From: Anaerolineae bacterium
GTDB taxonomy: Bacteria; Chloroflexota; Anaerolineae; Aggregatilineales; Phototrophicaceae
Assembly (NCBI GenBank): GCA_022843745.1
Contig: JALHNB010000006.1
Span: 1-64,000 of the forward strand
Reading direction: 5' to 3'
DNA: 64,000 nt
Shown here one piece after another: positions 1 through 12,957 of the stretch. The translations under genes were made by a program, and so were the position numbers. How positions within the stretch are numbered: the first letter of the stretch is position 1; every line of letters begins with the position of its first letter. Under the pieces are notes generated by a model. It did no database searches. It was not told the origin of the DNA and was given only the letters and a program-made list of their open reading frames with translations.

Positions 1-46
1 GTTGTTCAAATTGCTCTTCTGTTACACTGGTCGGGATAGTGCTCAT
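1..46 (-). CDS. Partial CDS, possible IS-family transposase N-terminus
   Basis: Only the first 15 codons lie in the window: an ATG at 46 on the minus strand reading MSTIPTSVTEEQFEQ, preceded by a good ribosome site (AAAGGAAAATAACC before the ATG). The opening resembles the N-terminus of IS5-group transposases, which would make positions 47-200 the end of an insertion sequence. That family call comes from memory of similar starts and rests on 15 residues, so it is weak. That a gene starts here is better supported than what it is. Confidence 0.4.
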   Translation of the reverse strand, partial: MSTIPTSVTEEQFEQ

Positions 47-192
47 GGTTATTTTCCTTTGTGAGGCTTTTAACCACTTTGCACTATCCTTCTCTTTTTG
101 AAAAGCTTGAATCACTTCACTCTCATATAATGATAAATTTCCATCCGAATTAGCATCAATCGAGCCTTATATTCAACATGAAAATGGCTCAA

Positions 193-225
193 CTTATGGA
201 CAGGCAAAATAGACCTGCCCATAAG
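193..225. terminator. Hairpin downstream of glyQS
   Basis: CTTATGGACAGG (193-204) pairs with CCTGCCCATAAG (214-225), 12 bp with one wobble and a short loop. It lies about 30 bases beyond the glyQS stop, where a terminator is expected. Neither side has a strong T-run, so it may be a weak or Rho-assisted terminator, or simply an mRNA 3' end stabiliser. Confidence 0.45.
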
Positions 226-257
226 ATAAATAAGCTTTGCGATGTAACAATTAACGG

Positions 258-3251
258 TTAGAACCCACTCAGTTGGCTCAAATCCGCGCGTCCGGTTTGC
301 ATCGCGCCGATGGCTTGCAGGAGCGCCAGCCGATTGTGGCGAACGGATTCATCTTCAGCATTGACCAGCACTTCATCGAAAAATTTCGTTACGGCGGGAA
401 GCATAGGCTCGAACGCGCTGAGGAAAGCATCGACGTTGCCTTTATTATCCAGTTTAGCGCTGGCATCCTGATAAGCAGCATACAGATTCTTCTCTGCTGG
501 CTCGGTCAGCAAGTCCGGCTGAATGCTGTATTGTGCCTTTTCGCTACGGGTAATACGCACACAGCGGGCAAAACCGTCTAACATTGGTGTCCAATCCTCG
601 CGCTGCACCCACTGGCTCAACTGGCGAATACCTTCAAGCGCCGGATAGGGATTGTGACTCTGTTCGCGCAATACCGCTGCGATCACGTCACGTGACCAAT
701 CGTGTTCTTCCAACCATGAGCGCAAACGCCCGCCGATAAAATCCAAAACCTGGGTACGTGCCTGGGGCGCAACTTCGACTGGCGCTGCATTCGCCACTAG
801 ATTAATTGCGTCCGTCAAATCAAGGTCGATTTCTTTCATGACCAGAATCTGCACAATGCCCGATGCCGCACGGCGCAAACCATAAGGATCAGCCGTTGAT
901 TTTGGTGCAAGCCCGACGGCAAACAGTCCAACGAGGCTGTCCAGGCGATCAATCAAGCCGAGCAGAGTCCCCGCAGGGCTGGCAGGCAGAATATCATCCG
1001 CGCCGCGTGGCAGCCAATGTTCAAAAATCGCATCGGCAATATCACGGGTATAACCAGCCAACAACGCATACTCGCGACCCATAACCCCCTGAAGCGATGT
1101 CATCTCGACCACCATCTGTGTCGCAAGATCGGCCTTTAACACATGCGAGGCGCGTTGGGCAATGGTCGCCGAAGTCGCGTCAATATGGAGCAAATTGCCA
1201 ACTGGATCAACCAGACGGGCAATACGCTCATTTTTATCAAGCATTGATCCAAGTTTTTCCTGAAACGTCAAGGTCGCGAGGCGAGGCAGGAAATCTTCGA
1301 GCTTCTTCTGTGTATCCTGCTTATAGAAGTAGGCCGCATCCGAAAAACGCGCTCGCAGCACATCTTCATTGCCAACACGCACATTATCCAGATGGTCAGC
1401 ATCCCCGTTGCGAACGGTGATGAAGTACGGCATCAGCCGACCCTGAGCATCTTCCAGGGCAAAATAACGCTGGTGCTTGCGCATAACCGTGATGAGAACC
1501 TCGCGCGGCAGCGCCAGCGAGTCGCGATCAAATTCGCCGCGCAGGGCCGTCGGGGCTTCAATCAGGTTAGTTACTTCGTCCAGAAGCGCGGGGTCATCGG
1601 GGATATTCCCACCGATTTCATTTGCCAGCGCCGTAATCTGTTCAAAAATCCGGGCGCGACGCTGACCAAGATCGAGAACGATATGTTCTGAATCGATATG
1701 CTTAAAATAATGGGCCGAATCGACGATCTCATGCTCCGGCGAACCATAGGGACGCAAGCCGCGCGTCACATTGCTGCTGGCAACACCGGCATAGGCAAAT
1801 GGGATCACTTCTTTACCGAACAGCGCCAGAATCCAGCGAATCGGACGCGAGAAGGCGACACCGCTGGCATTCCAGCGCATCACTTTGCCGAATGTCAGCC
1901 CCCCGATCAGATTGGGCAGCGCCTCCGCCAGGACTTCGGTTGCCGGACGGCCCGCCGTGTGTACCAACGCGGTCACATACTGCCCGCCGTCCATCTCGGT
2001 GACTTTCAAGTCTTCGATGCGAACGCCTTTTCCACGCGCAAAGCCTTCAGCGGCTTTTGTGGGTTTACCCTGAGCATCGAATGCGGCTTTTGCTGTCGGC
2101 CCACGCTCGATTTTTTCCATATCTTCCTGGCGGGGCGCGACATTCTTGGCATAAATCACCAGCCGGCGCGGTGTGCCGAAGATTTCAACATCCCCATGTG
2201 AGAGGCGCAAATCGGTAAACAGCTTTTCCGCAGCCGTTTTTAACTGTGTTAATGCGCCATCCAGATCGTCTGGCGGGAGTTCTTCAACACCAAGCTCGAA
2301 TAAAACATCAGCCGGAGCAGTCGGCGCGGCAGGCAGCGCACGCGGTATTTGCAGCGCCGGGGCAGCCCACAGTGGATTTTGAATCGGGTAAGAAACGTCT
2401 TCACGCTGTGCGGCAAATGCCTGAGCGACATTGCGGGTCATATCGCGCATCCGGCGGAAATAGCTGGCGCGTTCCGTAACACCAATCGCACCACGCGCAT
2501 CCAGCACATTAAAGAGATGGCTGCATTTCAGCACATAATCATAGGAAGGGATAACCGCACCTGCTTCAAGTGCGCGTATACTTTCGCGCTCATAAACATC
2601 ATAGGTTTGCCGCAGACCATCGACATCGGCGATTTCGAAATAATATTTGCAGTGTTCAATCTCGCTTTGGAGGAACATATCGCGGTATTGCAGGCCGGAC
2701 ATCCAATCAATATCCCAGGCAGCGTGCTTACCTTGCAGCGCCAGAACGATACGCTCCAGCCCATAGGTAATTTCGACGGACACCGGATTCAATTCCAGAC
2801 CACCCGCCTGCTGAAAATAGGTGAACTGCGTGATTTCCTGACCGTTCAGCCAGACTTCCCACCCCAAACCCCACGCGCCGAGCGCCGGGCTTTCCCAATT
2901 GTCTTCAACGAAGCGGATGTCCTGCTCACGTGGGTTCAGCCCCAGCGCTTCCAGCGATTGCAGATAAATTTCCTGCGGATTACCAGGGTCAGGCTTCAGA
3001 ATGACCTGATATTGAAAGTAATACTGCATCCGGTTTGGGTTTTCGCCATAGCGTCCATCATCGGGGCGCACACTTGGCTCGACATAGGCGACACGCCAGG
3101 GTTCTGGCCCCAGCACACGCAGCAGCGTTGCCGGATTTCCCGTACCTGCGCCCACCTGAATATTATAAGGATTCCAGAGGACACAGCCGTGATCTGTCCA
3201 GAACTGGTGTAATTTCAGGATAACTTGCTGAAAATTGAGTGGTTGCGCCAT
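258..3251 (-). CDS. glyQS: Glycine--tRNA ligase, fused alpha-beta chain
   Basis: Charges tRNA-Gly with glycine in the cytoplasm. The 997-residue protein joins both subunits of the bacterial alpha2beta2 enzyme in one chain. Residues 1 to about 295 are the alpha (catalytic, class II) part, with the typical start [15 protein letters not shown] and the [18 protein letters not shown] motif. An Ala/Pro-rich linker follows. Beta begins near residue 314 ([12 protein letters not shown]) and runs through the HD-like body (KHQRYF) to a C-terminal anticodon-binding region. Most bacteria encode glyQ and glyS separately; fused forms are known in a few lineages such as chlamydiae. The ATG start is preceded by AGGA. 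No T-box leader is evident in the roughly 250 bases upstream. Confidence 0.97.
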   Translation of the reverse strand: MAQPLNFQQVILKLHQFWTDHGCVLWNPYNIQVGAGTGNPATLLRVLGPEPWRVAYVEPSVRPDDGRYGENPNRMQYYFQYQVILKPDPGNPQEIYLQSLEALGLNPREQDIRFVEDNWESPALGAWGLGWEVWLNGQEITQFTYFQQAGGLELNPVSVEITYGLERIVLALQGKHAAWDIDWMSGLQYRDMFLQSEIEHCKYYFEIADVDGLRQTYDVYERESIRALEAGAVIPSYDYVLKCSHLFNVLDARGAIGVTERASYFRRMRDMTRNVAQAFAAQREDVSYPIQNPLWAAPALQIPRALPAAPTAPADVLFELGVEELPPDDLDGALTQLKTAAEKLFTDLRLSHGDVEIFGTPRRLVIYAKNVAPRQEDMEKIERGPTAKAAFDAQGKPTKAAEGFARGKGVRIEDLKVTEMDGGQYVTALVHTAGRPATEVLAEALPNLIGGLTFGKVMRWNASGVAFSRPIRWILALFGKEVIPFAYAGVASSNVTRGLRPYGSPEHEIVDSAHYFKHIDSEHIVLDLGQRRARIFEQITALANEIGGNIPDDPALLDEVTNLIEAPTALRGEFDRDSLALPREVLITVMRKHQRYFALEDAQGRLMPYFITVRNGDADHLDNVRVGNEDVLRARFSDAAYFYKQDTQKKLEDFLPRLATLTFQEKLGSMLDKNERIARLVDPVGNLLHIDATSATIAQRASHVLKADLATQMVVEMTSLQGVMGREYALLAGYTRDIADAIFEHWLPRGADDILPASPAGTLLGLIDRLDSLVGLFAVGLAPKSTADPYGLRRAASGIVQILVMKEIDLDLTDAINLVANAAPVEVAPQARTQVLDFIGGRLRSWLEEHDWSRDVIAAVLREQSHNPYPALEGIRQLSQWVQREDWTPMLDGFARCVRITRSEKAQYSIQPDLLTEPAEKNLYAAYQDASAKLDNKGNVDAFLSAFEPMLPAVTKFFDEVLVNAEDESVRHNRLALLQAIGAMQTGRADLSQLSGF

Positions 3252-3297
3252 TCGCTCGTCCTGCTTTTAGATGTGTTATGGGTGATTAACCGCGTGT

Positions 3298-3303
3298 ATT
3301 ATA
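3298..3303 (-). promoter_or_regulatory. Candidate -10 box of glyQS
   Basis: A perfect TATAAT lies on the minus strand 47 bases before the glyQS start. No good -35 hexamer is seen 16-18 bases upstream, so only the -10 element is supported. Confidence 0.4.
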
Positions 3304-3507
3304 AGGGCAAGAGTCAAGGTTCGCGAGGGCTGCTGTTTTGCCTCCTATCCCTGACCGTTGCATCTGATCTACCCGAATATGCCGCTGAGTTCTCACTCAT
3401 AGATTCTATGTGATCTATATCATAAAGATTCAATTAATGACAATCATTACATCTCGAAGGTGCAATAATGATAACGGTGAACAAGCTCGAAAATCCGAGA
3501 GGTATAT

Positions 3508-3954
3508 ATGTCACGCACAAGAAAAATCATGGTTGCAGCAGTTATCGTTATTGTCTTGGGCTTTATCGCCCTTCAATTTGTCGGCAATTTCGTCCCGGCT
3601 TTTGCCCGCACGAACCCGGCTGTTACCTACGAAATCAATTGGGATACACCACAAACCGAGCAATTAATGCGTTCTGCTTGCTATGATTGCCATAGTAATG
3701 AGACCGTTTGGCCGTGGTATTCGAACATTGCGCCTGTTTCATGGCTAGTCGCCAAAGATGTGAATGAAGGCCGCCAAAAACTGAACTTTTCTACTGGTCA
3801 TGGGGAAATGGAAGCTGACGAATTGATTCACGAAATTAATCGTGGTGAAATGCCACCAGCAATTTTCCTCATCATGCACCCGGAAGCAAATCTAAGCGCC
3901 GACCAGAAAAACGCACTTGTCACTGGAATCGAAGCCTCACTTAGAGGTGGATAA
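3508..3954 (+). CDS. Haem-binding domain protein (CxxCH), membrane-anchored
   Basis: 148 residues. Residues 8-28 form a hydrophobic N-terminal signal or anchor, so the rest should lie outside the membrane. The mature part holds CYDCHSNE, a single c-type haem attachment motif, followed by WPWYSNIAPVSW and a GEMPP stretch. This layout matches the small Haem_bd family (PF14376), usually one haem and about 150 residues. The partner is unknown; the sequence shows no redox enzyme next door. The start follows GAGAGGTATAT. It stands alone between glyQS (divergent) and the sigma factor and has a terminator-like hairpin behind it. Confidence 0.85.
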   Translation: MSRTRKIMVAAVIVIVLGFIALQFVGNFVPAFARTNPAVTYEINWDTPQTEQLMRSACYDCHSNETVWPWYSNIAPVSWLVAKDVNEGRQKLNFSTGHGEMEADELIHEINRGEMPPAIFLIMHPEANLSADQKNALVTGIEASLRGG

Positions 3955-4029
3955 TCTGAAGGCGGCAAGGCAAGTGTAGAAATCGCAGAAAATCACCGCT
4001 AAGATTTTCGCCTCTTATTCTGCTAAAAG

Positions 4030-4057
4030 AATGCCTCTGCTGGAAGACAGGGGCATT
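4030..4057 (+). terminator. Intrinsic terminator after haem-binding gene
   Basis: AATGCCTCTG (4030-4039) pairs with CAGGGGCATT (4048-4057) with one mismatch and an 8-base loop, followed by a short T-run. It lies 75 bases beyond the stop of the haem-binding gene. Confidence 0.55.
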
Positions 4058-4149
4058 TTCATGCCACCAGCAATTGACACCATTCAGATTATATGATTTC
4101 CTGGTAGCTCACGTAACGACAGGCAAAGCAGTGGGTTATTATTGGTAAC

Positions 4150-4776
4150 ATGAAAGCACCCTGGAAACGTTCACCTAAAACGCAAGACCTTTCGGAACTG
4201 TCCGATTCTGAACTGGTACAGTTGGCGAAAGACAATCAAGAAGCATTTGGAATCCTGTACGAGCGTTACATCAGGAAAATCTATAACTACATTTACTATC
4301 GGACTGGTAATCACCACGATGCCGAAGATTTGACGGCGTTGGTGTTTTATCGCGCGATGGGACACATTGAAAATTACACCGAGCGCGGTGTTCCTTTCCA
4401 GGCATGGCTGTACCGCATCGCGCATAACCTGGTCGCCAATTGGCATCGTGACCGGGGCCGCCGAAAAATTATCGCGCTTGAAGAATTTGCAGGGCCAGCA
4501 CCATTATCCGAAGTTCCCGATGTGCAGACTGAGGATAAAGAGGAACGTGAAATCCTGCTGGACACTATTCGACGACTCCCGGAAGAACGCCAGCAGTTGT
4601 TAATCCTCAAATTTATCGAGCGCATGTCGAATGCCGAAATTGGCGACATTATGGGACGGACAGAAGGCGCAATTAAATCGCTCTATCATCGGACGCTCAT
4701 CGCTCTGCGTGATGAACTGAACATGCACGACCTCGGTCACCAAATCTCAAGCCGAATTAACGATACAGAAGGCTAA
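4150..4776 (+). CDS. ECF-type RNA polymerase sigma factor
   Basis: 208 residues, typical of extracytoplasmic-function sigma factors. Residues about 20-90 are sigma region 2 (LYERYIRKIYNYIYYRTGNHHDAEDLTALVF), with the conserved D-A-E-D and a FQAWLYRIAHNLVANWHRD core element. Residues about 135-190 are region 4 (RLPEERQQLLILKFIERMSNAEIGDIMGRTEGAIKSLYHRTL), the helix-turn-helix that reads the -35 element. It would redirect RNA polymerase to a stress or envelope regulon not visible here. The gene after it starts 7 bases beyond the stop and encodes a small protein with one membrane helix, which fits an anti-sigma or signalling partner. Confidence 0.93.
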   Translation: MKAPWKRSPKTQDLSELSDSELVQLAKDNQEAFGILYERYIRKIYNYIYYRTGNHHDAEDLTALVFYRAMGHIENYTERGVPFQAWLYRIAHNLVANWHRDRGRRKIIALEEFAGPAPLSEVPDVQTEDKEEREILLDTIRRLPEERQQLLILKFIERMSNAEIGDIMGRTEGAIKSLYHRTLIALRDELNMHDLGHQISSRINDTEG

Positions 4777-4783
4777 ACCACTT

Positions 4784-5167
4784 ATGCCCAATTCAGACCG
4801 ATCCGATATGCAGATCGAGAATCTTCTTTCCGCTGTAACCGACGCTCTGCTGGCGGAAAACATCAACATTGACACCATCAGCCGTCAATATCAAGTCTCA
4901 CGCAAAGAACTGGACAGCTTTGTGCGTGTCATCAATCGGCTTCATCTTGTGCTGGTCAGTGTGCAGCCCTCACGCCGCTTTGTGCGTCGCCTCAAGCAGG
5001 ATTTGGTCGGCGTTCCCAACCGAAACGTTCTTTCGCGTGTGCGCCATTTGCCGCCGCGTGTACAGATCGCCGCCGGAATCGCGCTCGTCGCCGGATTCAT
5101 GTTTTTGTCACGCCGCCGCATGGTTCATGAAATCAATGAGGAAACGCAGGAAATCATCAGCGCTTAG
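4784..5167 (+). CDS. Small single-TM protein, possible anti-sigma partner
   Basis: 127 residues, family not recognised. An N-terminal soluble part of about 85 residues (NIDTISRQYQVSRKELDSFV looks helical) is followed by a basic stretch and one hydrophobic helix at about 92-107 (IAAGIALVAGFMFLS), then RRR and a short acidic tail. The gene starts 7 bases after the ECF sigma gene, so the two are almost certainly co-transcribed. By position and topology it could tether the sigma factor at the membrane, but there is no ZAS zinc motif (HxxxCxxC). The role is inferred from context only. Confidence 0.75.
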   Translation: MPNSDRSDMQIENLLSAVTDALLAENINIDTISRQYQVSRKELDSFVRVINRLHLVLVSVQPSRRFVRRLKQDLVGVPNRNVLSRVRHLPPRVQIAAGIALVAGFMFLSRRRMVHEINEETQEIISA

Positions 5168-5628
5168 TGCCTCAAGAATATGCATTGAGCGCACTGTGAC
5201 ATTTGTCAGATATTTGCGTGATGTACGGCAATTCCGCTGCCCACTCATTAAAGCGATAATGCAACCATATTCAAGAAACAATTCGCTTTGATACTTACGG
5301 ACGAGCAAAATCATGAACAACAAATGGCAAAGCACTGTTTAAGCTCTTCCCCTCGCCCACCTTCTCTTTTCAGATAACCGTTTTTCGGTTTGAAATATCA
5401 CAGGTCTTTTACACAGTGATTTTCTGCTGTGAAAGTAACCTAAAGACTTATTGTGAATACACATTTCTGATGTGACATTCAGATATGACAATCATGAGAT
5501 CAGAAATTCTTTGTCTTTTGTGACATCACCAAACTATTAGGCATGCTTCTGAAATGAATGTTGTTATAATATATTTTTTACGATGGAAATTTTATAGCAA
5601 TCCAAAATACAATGACAGGAGTCATCTC
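5168..5628. other. 461-base intergenic region with repeated TGTGACAT motifs
   Basis: No credible gene. The octamer TGTGACAT occurs three times (5195-5202, 5471-5478, 5519-5526), the last as GTGACATCAC, a GTGA/TCAC inverted pair. A TATAAT at 5565-5570 lies 59 bases before the next gene and is probably its -10 element; no clear -35 accompanies it. The octamers are candidate binding sites for an activator that would compensate for the weak -35. Confidence 0.5.
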
Positions 5629-6258
5629 ATGAAATATCTGAACTATCGTCTCTCAGCGGCAATGTGGGCGCGAGTTTTGCTACTCTGGTTGGTACTCGCT
5701 CTTGGCGCTCTCGTTGGGGGAGCAGCAGCTTTAGCACTGGGCCAGTTCATCCAAGGTAATATTCGCAACGAACTGTCAGCACAGCAGATCTCTTTTTCGG
5801 CAGAAGAGCAGCTTTCCGATGAAGAACGGCAAATTCCTGGCACGGTCGAAAATGCCGGACAACCACTCACCACGGGCAACCAGGCCAAGGTTTACTCAGA
5901 ACTCATCGGGTTGCACATGGGGGAGGCAGCCGAGGCGGCAGGCTATCCAGGTGCTGCTTACGCAACATTGGGCGGCATTCAACGCGAATTCAGAGCTGCG
6001 GTCACCGCAGCCACAGAAGCTGGCGACGATGATGCGCTTGCGGAAGCACAAGAGGGTTTAACAGCAGTCACGAATCTCCGCAACACGATGTTGACGGGCA
6101 GCAACCTTAGAGGAAACCTTCTCTCCGCTTACGGATGGGACAATGTTGCCACAGGAGTTACGACAGCAGGAATAGTTGTTCTAGTGTTAGCTGGTGTGTT
6201 CTTCGTCCTGTTCTTTTATGAATGGCGGCGAGGCCACTTACCCCCCACTGAGGCGTAA
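5629..6258 (+). CDS. Two-TM membrane protein of unknown function
   Basis: 209 residues from the ATG at 5629, chosen over an upstream in-frame ATG because GACAGGAG sits 7 bases before it. Topology: a membrane helix at about residues 11-38 (rich in Ala, Gly and Leu), a soluble central domain of about 130 residues that is acidic and Ala-rich (many helix-forming E/A/Q residues, probably coiled coil), and a second helix at about 178-197 followed by YEWRRGH. The central domain is predicted to be outside the cell. No family recognised. The single gene has its own -10 and a terminator 110 bases downstream. Confidence 0.8.
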   Translation: MKYLNYRLSAAMWARVLLLWLVLALGALVGGAAALALGQFIQGNIRNELSAQQISFSAEEQLSDEERQIPGTVENAGQPLTTGNQAKVYSELIGLHMGEAAEAAGYPGAAYATLGGIQREFRAAVTAATEAGDDDALAEAQEGLTAVTNLRNTMLTGSNLRGNLLSAYGWDNVATGVTTAGIVVLVLAGVFFVLFFYEWRRGHLPPTEA

Positions 6259-6370
6259 TTTCCGAATTACACCTGCACTTTACCAGTCACATAAGGAAGA
6301 CCTACCCGCTATAGGCTCACCACAAAGACACAATAACTGACCTCAACACAATCTTATATTCAACCAAAAG

Positions 6371-6402
6371 AGAGCTGCCTGTTTGGGCAGCTCTTTTCGT
6401 TT
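6371..6402 (+). terminator. Intrinsic terminator
   Basis: AGAGCTGCC (6371-6379) and GGCAGCTCT (6386-6394) form a perfect 9-bp stem with a 6-base loop, followed by TTCGTTTT. It ends the transcript of the two-TM protein gene and insulates it from rpoB. Confidence 0.9.
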
Positions 6403-6738
6403 TAATTAAAATGTGGTCAATTTCAGAGTTCATGTGCTATGATCGTGCTTCAAATATGGTAATGAGCAGCGAATCCCTACCACAAATTTACTTCATTTTG
6501 GCGATTCCCGTTTGCTAAATATCGAATTTCAGCGATTACTTGACAATCCCCCATTATTGCCTGTATACTTGTCATTCGCACAACCTCTATTTTGCTGTCT
6601 CGTTTCATGGGACTAGATACAGAATTGCCATCGTTATTTTGTCCTCACAACTATCACTCAGGGAGTGGACTGTACTCCTGCTGAATTTAACTTCTAAACC
6701 CGGCTCGTCTTATCGTAATTTGAACTGAGGAGCGGTGC
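6403..6738 (+). promoter_or_regulatory. rpoB promoter and long leader
   Basis: TTGACA at 6540-6545 and TATACT at 6564-6569 are separated by 18 bases, a strong housekeeping-sigma promoter. Transcription would start near 6576, giving a leader of about 160 bases before the rpoB ATG at 6739. The gene has a clear ribosome site (GAGGAG, 6726-6731). No other gene lies in this stretch. In many bacteria the leader upstream of rpoB carries ribosomal protein genes and attenuators; here it carries neither rplJL nor an obvious binding structure. Confidence 0.8.
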
Positions 6739-10686
<3,948 letters not shown>

Positions 10687-10710
10687 CCACAAATTTCCAC
10701 AGATTTTTTA

Positions 10711-10740
10711 AGGGCGACTCAGTGAGTCGCCCTTTTTATT
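10711..10740 (+). terminator. rpoB intrinsic terminator
   Basis: AGGGCGACTC (10711-10720) and GAGTCGCCCT (10724-10733) form a perfect 10-bp GC-rich stem with a 3-base loop followed by TTTTATTTT. A strong terminator 25 bases after rpoB, confirming that rpoC is not co-transcribed. Confidence 0.95.
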
Positions 10741-10838
10741 TTAACGCCTAGACTCTCACTTTGCAGAAAACATCAGAACCGAAGCCATGATTTTCTTTGA
10801 TATAATGAAGATGATGATTACGAGGATAAAGGATTCGT

Positions 10839-11480
10839 ATGTCAGCAGGAAATCAGGACATCAGTACGATTTCGGGTGAAATCATCGCGACAGATGTGAC
10901 ATTTGAAGAATATCTCGAAAAATACGCGGCAGATTTTTGTGAGCTTGTGGAAGGAAACGTCATCAGAATGTCACCTGTTCATGAACGTCACGACATTATT
11001 GGTCGCTACCTGGCGATGATATTTGAGGCCTATTTTGATGTGCGTCCTATCGGAGTGATTCGACAAGCACCGTTTGTAATGAAAATTCCTGCTATTGGCC
11101 TTTCCAGAGAACCTGATATTCAAATCATTTTGAACACAAATTCAGGTAAACTGACCCCAACCTATATGGAAGGCCCAGCCGATATTTGCATTGAAATTGT
11201 GTCTCAGGAGAGTATTCAGCGGGATCATAGCGACAAATTCATGGAGTACGAAAAAGGTGGCGTTGGTGAATATTGGATTATGGATCCCATTCACCAGGAA
11301 TGCCGTTTTTTTCGCCTGAATGCAGCCGGAATCTACATTGCCCACAAAGAAGATGCGGATGGAAATTACAGCACCCCAAAACTCCCTGGATTGCTGCTGC
11401 ATACGGCTACCTTATGGCAATCCAAATTGCCTGGATTTAGCGCAATCTATCAAGCACTACAAGCGATGCTCAAACCATGA
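10839..11480 (+). CDS. Uma2-family PD-(D/E)XK nuclease-like protein
   Basis: 213 residues, the usual length for Uma2 (DUF820). The fold signature is visible: TFEEYLEKYAADFCELVEGNVIRMSPV at the start, then REPDIQII with the metal-binding Asp, and DICIEIVSQES with the Glu of the restriction-endonuclease-like site, then KFMEYEKGGVGEYWIMDP. The biological role of Uma2 proteins is not settled; they are expanded in cyanobacteria and Chloroflexota. A TATAAT lies at 10801-10806. The stop overlaps the next start (ATGA), linking it to endonuclease V, another DNA-directed nuclease. Confidence 0.9.
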   Translation: MSAGNQDISTISGEIIATDVTFEEYLEKYAADFCELVEGNVIRMSPVHERHDIIGRYLAMIFEAYFDVRPIGVIRQAPFVMKIPAIGLSREPDIQIILNTNSGKLTPTYMEGPADICIEIVSQESIQRDHSDKFMEYEKGGVGEYWIMDPIHQECRFFRLNAAGIYIAHKEDADGNYSTPKLPGLLLHTATLWQSKLPGFSAIYQALQAMLKP

Positions 11481-12166
11481 ATATCCCCCACCTTCACGAC
11501 TGGAATATTACGCCGGACGAAGCCATCGCCCTGCAAAAGCGGCTGGCCGCACAGGTCATTTTTGACCGCCCAATTGATGTGAACGCTGTAAAATTCGTTG
11601 CAGGTGTGGATGTCAGCGTCAAGGAAAATACATCACACGCGGCGGTAGTCGTCGCCAAATTTCCTGAGCTTACGCCCGTCGAGATCGTCACCGCCACGCA
11701 GCCAACGCCATTTCCGTATATCCCAGGACTGCTCACTTTCCGCGAAGGGCCTGTGCTGGAAGAGGCTTTGTCAAAACTTCAGGTCGAGCCGGATGTGTTC
11801 ATTTTCGATGGTATGGGACGCGCACACCCGCGACGAATCGGCATCGCGACGCACATGGGACTCTGGCTGAACAAGCCGACTATCGGCTGTGGCAAAACGC
11901 TGTTCGTCGGCAGATATATTGAACCTGGAAACGAAAAAGGCGCTTTTGAGGATTTGGTACACAAAAACGAGGTCATCGGCGTGATTTTGCGGACACGCGA
12001 AGGCACGAAACCCGTCTATATTTCTCCGGGACATCTGGCGAATTTGCCCACATCGATTGAGATGGTCATGCGCTGTACGCCAAAATATCGCCTGCCGGAG
12101 CCGATCCGAATGGCGCACAACGCAGCGGGTGATTTCAAGCCCCCGGAGCAATTGACTCTACTCTAA
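11477..12166 (+). CDS. nfi: Endonuclease V (deoxyinosine 3' endonuclease)
   Basis: 229 residues, normal length. It cuts DNA near deaminated adenine (inosine) to start repair; related enzymes also act on inosine in RNA. The three acidic catalytic positions are all in place: Asp in AGVDVSV, Glu in YIPGLLTFREGP, Asp in FIFDGMGRAHPRRIG. The conserved KPTIGCGKTLFVG follows. The start overlaps the Uma2 stop by 4 bases, so the two are translationally coupled. Its stop overlaps the stop of the convergent GNAT gene by 3 bases. Confidence 0.95.
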   Translation: MNIPHLHDWNITPDEAIALQKRLAAQVIFDRPIDVNAVKFVAGVDVSVKENTSHAAVVVAKFPELTPVEIVTATQPTPFPYIPGLLTFREGPVLEEALSKLQVEPDVFIFDGMGRAHPRRIGIATHMGLWLNKPTIGCGKTLFVGRYIEPGNEKGAFEDLVHKNEVIGVILRTREGTKPVYISPGHLANLPTSIEMVMRCTPKYRLPEPIRMAHNAAGDFKPPEQLTLL

Positions 12167-12957
12167 TTACGTCCCAGCAGCCACCACAGGTCTTGCCCGC
12201 TAAAACCGCATTCTCGGTAAAACGCGCCAGGGTTATCAATTGCTTTATAATCCAGATCGCCAGTTACCGTCGTGAAAGCAGCGCGATCCTTCACGCGGCG
12301 CAGCAGTTCCCACACCAGATTTTCAGCGATCCCCGCGTCCTGATAGGTGGGCAGCACCTGAATCCACTCCAAAGCTGCCTCACCATAAGTCGTATCAAGT
12401 TCCGCCATGCCAAACCCGACTGGCTGACTGCTTTTTTCGTCGATCACCCACAGCCACAAATCCGGCGCGAAAACCGGATGATTCACCCAATTTTGCAGAA
12501 TGTGCGGCTCTTGTCCGGTAAACGCAGCAGCACGCAGCAGTTCAAGGCCAGTATCGACCTGAGCGAAGCGAAAGCCGCTCGGTAACTGCGACGGGTGAAC
12601 ATTTTTATGATCGTGCAGCAGCCGAAAATAGCCGCGCCGTGTATCAAAGCCCACAGCGACATCCGGGTCGAGAAAATCCTGATGCATCATCGCAATGCGC
12701 ACGGTTTCCAGTTTTCGGCGCATGAGCAGTGACGGTTGCCGCCCTTCTCTTCGCCAAAAAACAAAAAGACTCTCCAAATTTGAAGCTTCCAGCCGGTTGA
12801 CACCCTTAGCATCGCTGCCAAAAGTTGTTTGAAAATCGTCCAGCTTATCCAATGTCTTCCATAACGGATTCGAAAGCACCTTACAGGGGTTTTCGAGATA
12901 AATTTTCGCCAGCACGTCGCGGAAAGAATCACCCGGCATCGCTTCGATTCCTTTCAT
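12163..12957 (-). CDS. GNAT-fold N-acetyltransferase
   Basis: About 264 residues from the ATG at 12957 (AGGAAA upstream); an ATG at 12939 with AAAGGA is equally possible. The C-terminal half carries the acyl-CoA-binding fold of GNAT enzymes: LWLWVIDEKSSQPVGFGMAEL, EWIQVLPTYQDAGIAENLVWELLRR (a variant of the Q/RxxGxG/A loop), and NPGAFYRECGF near the end. The N-terminal half is not recognised. The substrate cannot be told. The gene overlaps the 3' end of the serine-hydrolase gene by about 29 bases, so it is the last gene of a three-gene minus-strand operon. Confidence 0.8.
   Translation of the reverse strand: MKGIEAMPGDSFRDVLAKIYLENPCKVLSNPLWKTLDKLDDFQTTFGSDAKGVNRLEASNLESLFVFWRREGRQPSLLMRRKLETVRIAMMHQDFLDPDVAVGFDTRRGYFRLLHDHKNVHPSQLPSGFRFAQVDTGLELLRAAAFTGQEPHILQNWVNHPVFAPDLWLWVIDEKSSQPVGFGMAELDTTYGEAALEWIQVLPTYQDAGIAENLVWELLRRVKDRAAFTTVTGDLDYKAIDNPGAFYRECGFSGQDLWWLLGRN

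Noticed and set aside
2349-3212. 287-codon plus-strand frame opposite glyQS, and similar long frames opposite rpoB (8305-8925, 9007-9882)
   Set aside because: Mirror frames of highly conserved genes with no ribosome site or family resemblance.
3252-3507. T-box riboswitch upstream of glyQS
   Set aside because: No T-box consensus (TGGNACCGCG-like) or terminator pair found in the minus-strand leader.
4784-5167. Classical zinc-binding anti-sigma factor
   Set aside because: No HxxxCxxC motif; only position and a membrane helix support a partner role, so it is listed as unknown.
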